Assembly: GCA_902789745.1 (NCBI GenBank)
Contig: CADAPH010000006.1
Location: 1-64,000 of the forward strand
Source of the DNA: Oscillospiraceae bacterium
Lineage (GTDB): Bacteria > Bacillota > Clostridia > Oscillospirales > Oscillospiraceae
Length of the DNA stretch: 64,000 nt
Direction of reading: 5' to 3'
Of the stretch, positions 57,228-64,000 are shown in pieces (position 1 is the first letter of the stretch; each line of letters starts with the position of its first letter). The position numbers were made by a program, and so were the translations under genes. The notes beneath the pieces are model-generated. The model did no database searches. It was not told where the DNA came from and was given only the letters and a program-made list of their open reading frames with translations.

Positions 57228-59219
57228 TTATTTGATCCGGAAGGTATTGGCCAGAAGCGCGATATTCATGACGAAGCTCAGCAGCACCGCCGCGAGGGGC
57301 GAGAGCAGACCAAACATACCGAAAAAAACCATCACCGCATTGACGAGCGTACAGAGGGCAAAGTTTTCCCACGCGGCGCGATAGACAAGCTTGGAGAGCA
57401 CGAAAATCCGGGGAATCTTATAGATGTCCCGGTCCATGATCAGCACATCCGCGCAGGCAAGCGCGAGATCCGAGCCCAACGATCCCATGGCGATCCCGAC
57501 GTCGGCACCGGACATGATCCTTCCGCTGTTTTCGCCCTCACCGACAAACGCGATCGCCGAGCGCGCCCCCTTATTCTTCATCAGATACGCGACCGCCTGG
57601 GCCTTCTTATCGGGCTCCAGCTCCGCGCGGAGCATGTCGAAATTCAGACGGGACGCGATCGGACGCGCGACCGAAAGCGCGTCGCCCGTCAGCAGCACCA
57701 GCTTCTTGATCCCGTTGACGCGGAGCGTCTCCAACGCGTCAAACGCGCGCCGCCTGACCTTGTCCGTGACAAGAATGAATCCGCAGTAGCGATTGTCCAC
57801 AGAGACGTGTACGGCCGTACCGGGTCGCGAGGGAATGTTGTACTTGATCCCGTGCTCTTCAAAAAACGCGGCGTTTCCGACATAGACCTGCCGGTTCCCC
57901 ACATAGGCGCTGACGCCTCTTCCGGGAATATCCCGAATTTTGATGACTTTCAGCACGCGGTCGTCCAGCTTTCCGGCAGCCTCCCGGATCGCCGCCGCGA
58001 TGGGGTGCCGGGAATAGCTCTCCGCCGTGGCCGCGATCGTGAGAAGCTGACGCTCGCTCATCTTCACAGGGTAGACGTCGGTCACGGCATAGCGCCCTTC
58101 CGTGATTGTTCCCGTCTTGTCAAAAATGACCGTCTCTGCCTTTGCCATCGCTTCCAGGCAGTCTTTCCCCTTTGAAAAAATCCCGTTATCCGCGGCGAGG
58201 GACAGCGCCTTGCGGTACAGCAGCGGCATCGAAAAGGTCTCAAGCACGGCACGCGACGCAATCAGCAGCACCGCCGCCCTTTGAAGATTCTGTATCCAGC
58301 CGCCTCTCAGCGCCGACAGCACGACGCCCAGCAGAAAAGCGAGCCCCAGCACGATCGGGCAATAGAGGCGCTCAAATCGGACGGCGCTGCTCTCCAGCTC
58401 CGAGGGGAAATCCGCGGCCGATTCCGCGATGGTCACAATGCGCCTTGCGGTCGACTGTTCATAAGGTCTGGAGACCTTCATCCTGATATCGCTGGTAAGA
58501 TTCCGGCAGCCGGAATACACCTTATACCCCACGTTGACCGCCCAGGGAGAGCGTTGTCCGGAGACAGCGGCGGTATCGATCGTGGTTATCCCGTCGACGA
58601 CAACGCCGTCGACGGGAATCCTGTCCCCGGCCGCGACAAAGAGGATATCCCCCGGGACGACAGACGCGGGATCCACGCGCTCAAATCCGTCCTCCGTAAC
58701 GAGGACGGCCGTCTCCGGCAGGATATCGGAAATCCTGCGCCGGCGTTCCTCGCATTTGGAAGTGAGAACCTTTTCAGCCTGCTCTGTGAGCCACGTTACA
58801 AGGCAGAGCAGTACCGACTCCGTATAAAGCCCTGTCGCAAAAAGAAGAACAGACGCCGCGACGGTGATGAGGGAAGAATTCAGGATCTTTCCGCCGCGCA
58901 GCTTTTCATATGCGTTCGCCATCTGCTCCGCAGCGGCAAGAAGCGCCGGAATCACATAAGCCGCGGGAACCATCCAGCCGTCCAGAGGAAGGAAACGGAT
59001 CACGATCAGCAGCGCCAGCGAAAGCGCCTGGAAAATCCAGGTATGCCGTCCGAACGACGGCAGCTCCCGCATCTTCCCCGCAGGCCGCTCACGCTTGAGG
59101 CGATTCTTTCCCGCCTCGAAAAGCGCGCGCGCAGCCTTCGCCTTCTCCGCCTGATCCGATGCCTTTTTCTTTATGAAATTCAGCTCGTGCTTTTTTTTAG
59201 GCGCGAGATGCTTTCCCAT
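57228..59219 (-). CDS. P-type ATPase-like protein with degenerate transport and dephosphorylation motifs
   Basis: A 663-residue protein built like a P1B metal ATPase: basic N-terminus, paired TM helices, actuator (residues ~165-250), TM helices, P-domain with phosphorylation site FDKTGTITEG (Asp367) and SRHPIAAAI (His405, the metal-ATPase HP). Key residues are changed. The actuator loop is SGQRSP (220-225) instead of TGES; the TM6 metal site is IASRAVLE (320-327) instead of a CPC/SPC; the hinge is VGEGENSGR (559-567) instead of GDGxND. TGD (511-513) is kept. The Glu-to-Gln change in TGE blocks dephosphorylation in related pumps. No N-terminal metal-binding CxxC domain is present. It may be a non-transporting or divergent member. 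Confidence 0.8.
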   Translation of the reverse strand: MGKHLAPKKKHELNFIKKKASDQAEKAKAARALFEAGKNRLKRERPAGKMRELPSFGRHTWIFQALSLALLIVIRFLPLDGWMVPAAYVIPALLAAAEQMANAYEKLRGGKILNSSLITVAASVLLFATGLYTESVLLCLVTWLTEQAEKVLTSKCEERRRRISDILPETAVLVTEDGFERVDPASVVPGDILFVAAGDRIPVDGVVVDGITTIDTAAVSGQRSPWAVNVGYKVYSGCRNLTSDIRMKVSRPYEQSTARRIVTIAESAADFPSELESSAVRFERLYCPIVLGLAFLLGVVLSALRGGWIQNLQRAAVLLIASRAVLETFSMPLLYRKALSLAADNGIFSKGKDCLEAMAKAETVIFDKTGTITEGRYAVTDVYPVKMSERQLLTIAATAESYSRHPIAAAIREAAGKLDDRVLKVIKIRDIPGRGVSAYVGNRQVYVGNAAFFEEHGIKYNIPSRPGTAVHVSVDNRYCGFILVTDKVRRRAFDALETLRVNGIKKLVLLTGDALSVARPIASRLNFDMLRAELEPDKKAQAVAYLMKNKGARSAIAFVGEGENSGRIMSGADVGIAMGSLGSDLALACADVLIMDRDIYKIPRIFVLSKLVYRAAWENFALCTLVNAVMVFFGMFGLLSPLAAVLLSFVMNIALLANTFRIK

Positions 59220-59387
59220 ACATTATCACCTTTAGATGCTTTCAGGCATTTTCTTACATCTTGATATGATACATCTATCCGCCCTGTTCTGTCAATAAAC
59301 ATTCCGATATTTCAAAAAACTGTCATTGGATTTTCAATTCAGTCTGTTATTCGTCCTCCCTCTTATCCCCGGAACGAAAAGTCCGTG

Positions 59388-60305
59388 TTATTCGTCTGCC
59401 GCAGCATGATAATCTGAGCCCTGCACGAGCCCGTCCCGCTCGAACGCCCGGTTGACCGCATTCAAAACGCGCTTTTTATCAGCGCTCCACAGCGGCGCGA
59501 CAAGGCTCCTCTTCGCGCCGTCTCCGGTCAGGCGATGGATGACCATATCCCGCGGGAGATTTCGGATACACGCCTCCAGGACGGCGATATAGCCCTCCAG
59601 CGTCAGGACTTCAAACTTCCCGGCGCGGTAGTCCTTTTCCAGATCTGTCCCCTTCAGCACATGCAAGAGCTGCAGCTTGATTCCCCGGACGCCGCTGTCT
59701 CCGATATAACGCGCCGTCTGCACCATCCTTTCCGGTGTCTCTCCCGGCAGGCCGAGGATCATGTGGACGATCGTCTCGATCCCCTGCTCCCGCAGGCGCT
59801 TCACCGCCTGATCGTAGACGGGAAGCGCATAACCCCGCCGTATATACGCGGCGGTATCCGGATGAATGGTCTGCAGGCCGAGCTCGACCCACACCGGCTT
59901 TTCTTCGTTCAGCTCCGACAGGAGACGGAGCACATCCTCACCGAGGCAGTCGGGCCGCGTGGCAATGGAGACGGCCGCGATATCCGGACGACGTATGGTC
60001 TGCGTGTAAAGTCTGCGAAGCTTCTCGATCGGCGCGTAGGTTCCGGTATAGCTCTGGAAATAGGCAATGTATTTCCCGGCCCCCTTATCGGAAACGACGG
60101 CCTTTGCGGTTTCTATGGCCTCTTCAACATTCTCGCCGACAGGGATCGAAAAATCCCCGCTGCCGCCGAGACAGAAAATGCAGCCGCGGCTGTCCTTCGT
60201 CCCGTCCCTTGTCGGACAGGTAAAGCCGCCGTCAAGGGCAAGCTTGTAGACCTTTTCGCCGAAGCGCTCCTTCAGATATGTATTCAGGCTTCTGTAATGC
60301 TCCAT
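59388..60305 (-). CDS. TIGR01212-family radical SAM protein (YhcC-like)
   Basis: A 305-residue radical SAM protein. The cluster motif near residues 29-45 reads CPTRDGTKDSRGCIFC, the wide-spaced CxxxxxxxxxCxxC of the Elp3-like/YhcC group. AAVSIATRPDCLGEDVLRLL and EIVHMILGLPGETPERMVQT-like strands form the barrel. It uses SAM and a [4Fe-4S] cluster; function of the family is unknown. The N-terminus MEHYRSLNTYLKERFG is typical. Confidence 0.9.
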   Translation of the reverse strand: MEHYRSLNTYLKERFGEKVYKLALDGGFTCPTRDGTKDSRGCIFCLGGSGDFSIPVGENVEEAIETAKAVVSDKGAGKYIAYFQSYTGTYAPIEKLRRLYTQTIRRPDIAAVSIATRPDCLGEDVLRLLSELNEEKPVWVELGLQTIHPDTAAYIRRGYALPVYDQAVKRLREQGIETIVHMILGLPGETPERMVQTARYIGDSGVRGIKLQLLHVLKGTDLEKDYRAGKFEVLTLEGYIAVLEACIRNLPRDMVIHRLTGDGAKRSLVAPLWSADKKRVLNAVNRAFERDGLVQGSDYHAAADE

Positions 60306-60319
60306 GTGTCTATGCCCTC

Positions 60320-60350
60320 AAAAAAGAGCTGCGGCAAAACGCCGCAGCTC
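60320..60350 (-). terminator. Terminator of the flavoprotein reductase gene
   Basis: GAGCTGCGGC (60326-60335)/GCCGCAGCTC (60341-60350), perfect 10-bp stem, AAAAC loop, then TTTTTTGAGG on the minus strand. Confidence 0.87.
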
Positions 60351-60368
60351 CGTAATTCAATCGGTTTC

Positions 60369-62420
60369 TTACTTGTTCTGTACCGCGTGCTTGGCGGCGA
60401 TCATGCCGAAGGTGTAGCAGCGGCCGAGAGACAGGCCGGTCTGGTGGAACGGATAGTCCGCGCCGCCGTAGAACGGGCCGCCCAGGTTGCCGACGCAGTA
60501 GAGGCCCTCGATGACCTTGCCGTCGGCGTCCAGCGCCTGCGCGTACTCATTGGTCATGACGCCGGAGTCAATGGAGCTGACGCGGATGTGCTTGCGCAGA
60601 CCCCAGAACGGAGCCTTCAGGATCGGCTTCATGTACTTGGTGGGCTTGCCGAAGTCGGAGTCCTCGCCCTTCTCGCATAGCTCGTTGTAGCGGTCCACGG
60701 TGGCCTTGAAGGTGTCGTACGGGATGTCGAGCTCCTTGGCCAGCTCTTCCAGCGTGTCGCACTTGTGCGCGTCGATCAGGTTGACAAACACGCCCGGATG
60801 CTCGCCTTCGCTCGGGACGTAGTTCATCATCTTGTCGGCGGGGTAGCTTCTGCTGACGAAGTCCTCGGCGGGCCACTCCTCGTAGCTGCTGTCATAGATC
60901 TGGCAGTACCAGCCCTTGGAGCCGTCGGGGTGGTTGGCGTCGACATTGCTGCCGTTGAACTTCGGCTGGAACTTGATGACGTTGCCCATGTAGACAAAGC
61001 CGGTGTACTCGTTGGTGAAGCGCTCGCCGTCCATGTTGACGTACAGGAAGGGCTCCTCATACATCTGGGCGGAGTCGAAGTCGTGCATCATCTTGGTGTG
61101 GCCGAGCGGCTCCATCTTGGCGCCGGCGGCCAGGGCCATGACGTGGCCGTCGCCGGTCTTGTGATACTGCTTCTTGTCGAAGTCGGCGGTATCCGGGCAC
61201 CAGCGGGCGACCATCGGGTCGTTGTTCATGTAGTCGCCGGTGGCGAGGATGACGCCTTTCTTCGCGTTGAACTGGATGTACTTGCCCTCGGCGGTCTTTG
61301 CGATCACGCCGGTGACCTTGTCGCCGTCCTTGACAAGCTGCACGCCCGGCGTCTCATAGAAGACCTCGAGGTTCGGGCACTTCGCCATGACGTTGTTCAG
61401 AAGATTCTTCAGCACATTGCCGACGTTCTGGGGCTTCGGGCCGATCCACGGGGCCATGAAGTAGCAGTGGTCGTCGCCGTAGTCATAGGTGTCCTGACGG
61501 TCCTGCCATACGCCGGTCAGATCCGCGCTGGTGCTGAGGTAGGCAAAGAGGCCGTTGCCGTCGTTGAGCAGCTCGGCGCATCTGCCGTTGTCGTCGATCT
61601 TGGTGCCGTCGCCGTACTCGGTCTCGGTGGTCAGGCCCGCGCGGTTCCAGTACCAGAGCAGGGCTTCCTCGGAGTTGTGGGCATAGGCGCGCAGCAGCTT
61701 CTCGTTGGAACGCCAGTTGTTCAGGCTGTTAGTGTGGTGAACCCACTTCTCAATGCCCGCGGGCGTGGACTTCTCCTTGATGATGCAGGAGGCGCAGTTG
61801 CCCTGGGAGACGACCTCGACCTCCTTCTGGAGCAGCGCGACGCTGGCGCCCAGCTCGGCCGCCCAGCCGGCCGCGGGGACGCCGCCGGCGCCGGCGCCGA
61901 CCACGACGATGTCATACTCCTTGATCTCTTCCGGGGTGATGGCCCAGAGCTCGGCGTCGGAGGCCTCGACCTCTTCGCGGGTCAACTCGGCCGGGACTTC
62001 GTAATCTCCGGCTTCGACCTCGGCCGCGGCAACCTCGACGGCCTCGCCCTTTGCCTGGGCAATGCAGGCCGCGGCAGCCTTGCGGGCGCCGATGGAGGTC
62101 TCGGTAGCGGTGGAGACCGCGTCGATCTCAACGCCCTGCGCGTCCATGATCCTCTTGGCCAGCTCGTCGCCGTGCAGGCCGCCGATGGTGGGCGTCTCCT
62201 TCGAGACGTCGACCTTGACGTCGGTGATGGAATTGGCGTCAAAGGTCATGGTGACGGTGACTTCCTCATGGCCCTTCGCGGTGGCGGAGTAGGTGCCGGG
62301 GGTGTAGATTCCCTTCTCCTCCGCAAAAGCGGTCGTGCCGAGCCCGATCCCGGCCAGTGTCGCCGCGGCGGCGCCGGCCAGAGAGCCTTTCAGGAATTGT
62401 CTTCTGGAAAGTTCAGACAT
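60369..62420 (-). CDS. Tat-exported FMN/FAD fumarate-reductase-like flavoprotein
   Basis: A 683-residue exported reductase. The Tat signal is LSRRQFLKGSLAGAAAATLA (twin Arg at 6-7). An FMN-binding domain (~35-120) carries DAVSTATETS, whose threonine is the site of covalent FMN attachment in Na+-NQR/urocanate reductase-type proteins. A FAD_binding_2 domain follows (~165-660: IVVVGAGAGGVPAAGWAAELG, KKGVILATGDYMNND, GLYCVGNLGGPFYGGADYP). The enzyme takes electrons at the outer membrane face and reduces an unsaturated or oxidised organic acid as anaerobic electron acceptor. The substrate is unknown. It is controlled by the divergent MerR gene (62530). ATG 62420. Confidence 0.93.
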   Translation of the reverse strand: MSELSRRQFLKGSLAGAAAATLAGIGLGTTAFAEEKGIYTPGTYSATAKGHEEVTVTMTFDANSITDVKVDVSKETPTIGGLHGDELAKRIMDAQGVEIDAVSTATETSIGARKAAAACIAQAKGEAVEVAAAEVEAGDYEVPAELTREEVEASDAELWAITPEEIKEYDIVVVGAGAGGVPAAGWAAELGASVALLQKEVEVVSQGNCASCIIKEKSTPAGIEKWVHHTNSLNNWRSNEKLLRAYAHNSEEALLWYWNRAGLTTETEYGDGTKIDDNGRCAELLNDGNGLFAYLSTSADLTGVWQDRQDTYDYGDDHCYFMAPWIGPKPQNVGNVLKNLLNNVMAKCPNLEVFYETPGVQLVKDGDKVTGVIAKTAEGKYIQFNAKKGVILATGDYMNNDPMVARWCPDTADFDKKQYHKTGDGHVMALAAGAKMEPLGHTKMMHDFDSAQMYEEPFLYVNMDGERFTNEYTGFVYMGNVIKFQPKFNGSNVDANHPDGSKGWYCQIYDSSYEEWPAEDFVSRSYPADKMMNYVPSEGEHPGVFVNLIDAHKCDTLEELAKELDIPYDTFKATVDRYNELCEKGEDSDFGKPTKYMKPILKAPFWGLRKHIRVSSIDSGVMTNEYAQALDADGKVIEGLYCVGNLGGPFYGGADYPFHQTGLSLGRCYTFGMIAAKHAVQNK

Positions 62421-62435
62421 ATACTCACTCCGTTC

Positions 62436-62463
62436 TTGAATTTTATCTGGATTTTGCTATAAT
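62436..62463 (+). promoter_or_regulatory. Promoter of the MerR-family gene
   Basis: TTGAAT (62436-62441), 16-bp spacer, TATAAT (62458-62463). It overlaps the transcribed leader of the reductase gene and faces the MerR gene at 62530. Confidence 0.6.
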
Positions 62464-62464
62464 T

Positions 62465-62495
62465 ATGTTAAACCCTGCCCCCGGTACAGGGTCAA
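62465..62495 (-). promoter_or_regulatory. MerR-type promoter of the reductase gene (19-bp spacer and dyad)
   Basis: Minus strand TTGACC (62495-62490), 19-bp spacer, TAACAT (62470-62465). The dyad ACCCTG...CAGGGT (62472-62492) fills the spacer. Long spacers with an inner dyad are the hallmark of MerR-activated promoters, so the divergent MerR protein should twist this one into use when bound to its ligand. Confidence 0.75.
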
Positions 62496-62529
62496 TATAC
62501 AACTTCACCAAACAGAAGGCGGCCCGGCT

Positions 62530-63330
62530 ATGAAAATCAACACACTGGCGGGGCTCTCCGGCGTCAGTTCCGAGACTATCCGAAAGTACCGGGACCGCGA
62601 TCTGCTGAGGCCCTACTGCAACCCCGAAAATGGATATTATGAATATTCCAACGCGGATTTCCTCAATCTGCTGTATATTCGGAAGCTGCGCGGCGCGAGT
62701 CTCTCCCTGGAGACGATCGGGGATACCTACAGCTGCGACGGCGCCGGGGCGCTGCTGGACGGATACCGGGAGACGCTGGAGGCGCTGGAAAAGCAGATCG
62801 AGGCGCTGAAGCGCCGGGAGATGATGCTCCGCCTCACCTGCCGACACTATGAGCGCGACGCGCAGAGCCCGCGGGAGACCCGCCTGATCGAATCCTTCGG
62901 GACCAAATACGACTGCTATTTCGAGGCCAAGGGCGTGGATCCCGGCCTGAGCCGCTGGATCGAGAACGTGGATCTGTTCACCCTTGTGGTCTGTATCGAG
63001 CGGGCGTTTTTTGAGATGGCGGAGCTGCCGAAGCGCATCCCCATTCGCATTGGGATCGGGACCTATCAGCGGGTGCTGGAGGAGGAGCGGATGGAGATTC
63101 CCGAATCAGCCCGCGCCTTCCCGCAGGGGCGCTATGTCAGCTTCTTTCTCGAGGTGGAGGATCTCTATACGATCGGCCATGAGCAGCTTGACGAGGTTCG
63201 CATCTATCTGAGGGAAAACGCTCTGCGTCCGGTATCGGATACCACCGCCTACCTCTACCGTGTCACCTTTTCGGAGACCGGCTACCTCTTCCAGTTCTGT
63301 GTGCGCCTCCGGGTCGAAGACGCGGAGTAA
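62530..63330 (+). CDS. MerR-family transcriptional regulator
   Basis: A 266-residue regulator. The N-terminal MerR HTH (residues 1-70: IKINTLAGLSGVSSETIRKYRDRDLL-type, NGYYEYSNADFLNLLYIRKLR) is followed by a coiled-coil dimer helix (~85-115) and a C-terminal ~145-residue effector domain (~120-266) resembling GyrI/BmrR-type ligand pockets. The effector is probably the substrate of the reductases next to it. ATG 62530 has AGAAGG upstream. It faces away from the flavoprotein gene over a 110-bp control region. Confidence 0.87.
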   Translation: MKINTLAGLSGVSSETIRKYRDRDLLRPYCNPENGYYEYSNADFLNLLYIRKLRGASLSLETIGDTYSCDGAGALLDGYRETLEALEKQIEALKRREMMLRLTCRHYERDAQSPRETRLIESFGTKYDCYFEAKGVDPGLSRWIENVDLFTLVVCIERAFFEMAELPKRIPIRIGIGTYQRVLEEERMEIPESARAFPQGRYVSFFLEVEDLYTIGHEQLDEVRIYLRENALRPVSDTTAYLYRVTFSETGYLFQFCVRLRVEDAE

Positions 63331-63348
63331 TGCGAAAAGCCAGGAAAA

Positions 63349-63381
63349 CGCCCTCCGGGATGACCCGGAGGGCGCTGTTTT
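63349..63381. terminator. Bidirectional terminator between MerR and the second reductase gene
   Basis: CGCCCTCCGGG (63349-63359)/CCCGGAGGGCG (63364-63374), 11-bp stem, 4-nt loop, with CTGTTTT on the + side and TTTTCC on the minus side. It serves both converging genes. Confidence 0.85.
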
Positions 63382-63411
63382 GCTATAGGGTATTTGTTTC
63401 TCTCGTATTCC

Positions 63412-64000
63412 TTACTTGTTCTGTGCCGCGTGCTCGCCCGCGATGTAGCCGAAGGTGACGGCGTGGCCGAGGGAGAGGCCGGGGTGGAAGAACGGATAGT
63501 CGGGGGCGCCGAAGAACTGACCGCCCAGGTTGCCGACGGCGTACAGGCCCTTGATGACCTCGCCCTCCTCGGTGGTGACGCGGCCGTACTCGTCGGTCAG
63601 GACGCCGGCAGTGATGGAGGAGCAGCGGATGTGACGGCGGGTGCCCCAGAAGGGAGCGGTCTTGAAGGCATGCAGGTACTTGGAGGGCTTGCCGAAGTCG
63701 ACGTCCTCGCCCTTCTCGCACAGCTCATTGTAGCGCTTGAAGGTCTCGACGGTCTTCTCAACGGGCAGGCCGAGCTTCTCGGCCAGCTCCTCGATGGTGT
63801 CGGCGCGGAAGGTGTCGATCAGCTCGGGGAAGACGCTGACATGGAGGCTGGGATCCTCTTCCTTGAGGTAGCGCGCCATGACGAAATCGGGCACGGGGCC
63901 GGTGGCGTACTGCATGTAGTCGTTGTCGTAGATCTGGCAGTACCAGCCGATGGAGCCGGACTCCTGATGCTCGGGATCCATGTTCTCGCCCTTGTAGCTC
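63412..64000 (-). CDS. FAD-dependent fumarate-reductase-like flavoprotein, C-terminal part (cut by window end)
   Basis: The frame is open past base 64000, so only the last ~195 residues are seen. They match the end of the protein at 60369-62420: ESGSIGWYCQIYD, FKRYNELCEKGEDVDFGKPSKYL, APFWGTRRHIRCSSITAGVLTDEYG, GLYAVGNLGGQFFGAPDYPFFHPGLSLGHAVTFGYIAGEHAA. It is a second reductase of the same family; small changes in the substrate-facing HIR.SSI.GV region suggest a different but related acceptor. Nearly identical C-termini imply duplication. Confidence 0.9.
   Translation of the reverse strand, partial: SYKGENMDPEHQESGSIGWYCQIYDNDYMQYATGPVPDFVMARYLKEEDPSLHVSVFPELIDTFRADTIEELAEKLGLPVEKTVETFKRYNELCEKGEDVDFGKPSKYLHAFKTAPFWGTRRHIRCSSITAGVLTDEYGRVTTEEGEVIKGLYAVGNLGGQFFGAPDYPFFHPGLSLGHAVTFGYIAGEHAAQNK

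Noticed and set aside
60765..62462. Long + strand frame (565 codons) opposite the flavoprotein gene
   Set aside because: Val/Gly/Asp/His-rich mirror of a GC-rich coding strand, no domain signature.

Overview
The window looks like a chromosomal segment of a GC-rich, spore-forming, anaerobic Firmicute, probably a gut Clostridium relative of the Oscillospiraceae type. The evidence is a complete spoIIIAA-AH operon, the Firmicutes-typical order Asp23-nusB-xseA-xseB-ispA-dxs-tlyA-nadK-argR-recN, strong AGGAGG ribosome binding sites, and several secreted FMN/FAD fumarate-reductase-like flavoproteins. The genus assignment is inference. No rRNA, tRNA or CRISPR array was seen.

Layout. 1-2.2 kb: the end of a PfkB sugar kinase abutting a truncated IS1182-type transposase, then two small regulators. 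2.37-6.49 kb: a six-gene minus-strand operon encoding a DUF134/NifX-domain fusion, two short chromate-family transporters, a DUF5714 protein, a GNAT acetyltransferase and a second NifX-domain protein that runs into an FKBP isomerase across an in-frame TGA. Its promoter carries two copies of a GACWTATGTC palindrome. 6.57-7.84 kb: a deletion scar joining a LysR fragment to a flavoprotein fragment. 8.4-19.4 kb: a sialic acid catabolic locus (YesL, SGNH esterase, AGE epimerase, RpiR regulator, ABC transporter, YhcH, NanA, ROK-like kinase, NagA). Three copies of a TGAAA-N5-TTTCA palindrome sit at its promoters, but the gene for the binding protein is broken.

19.6-25.6 kb: a MITE, a secreted LRR/InlB-type protein translationally coupled to a LuxR-type response regulator, and divergent genes for two sensor proteins. 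25.8-28.0 kb: a tocopherol-cyclase-like protein and a DUF2804 protein. 28.6-42.4 kb: a broken CCA nucleotidyltransferase gene, two tail-anchored or membrane proteins (one with a zinc ribbon, one with a rhodanese domain), MATE and NUDIX genes, a second MITE, an alpha/beta hydrolase, HtrA, nitroreductase, topoisomerase III, a PLP D-cysteine desulfhydrase-like enzyme and a broken hybrid histidine kinase gene.

42.6-60.3 kb is conserved core on the minus strand: recN back through dxs/ispA/xse/nusB/Asp23, then spoIIIA, a HAD phosphatase, a degenerate P-type ATPase and a TIGR01212 radical SAM protein. 60.4-64 kb: a Tat-exported flavoprotein reductase controlled by a divergent MerR regulator through a typical 19-bp-spacer promoter, then the end of a second such reductase.

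A recurring theme is gene disruption. At least six genes carry internal deletions, frameshifts or stops (transposase, LysR/flavoprotein, sugar-binding protein, CCA enzyme, hybrid kinase, NifX-FKBP). This is either genuine decay or a property of the assembly, and it should be settled before functions are assigned to those loci.
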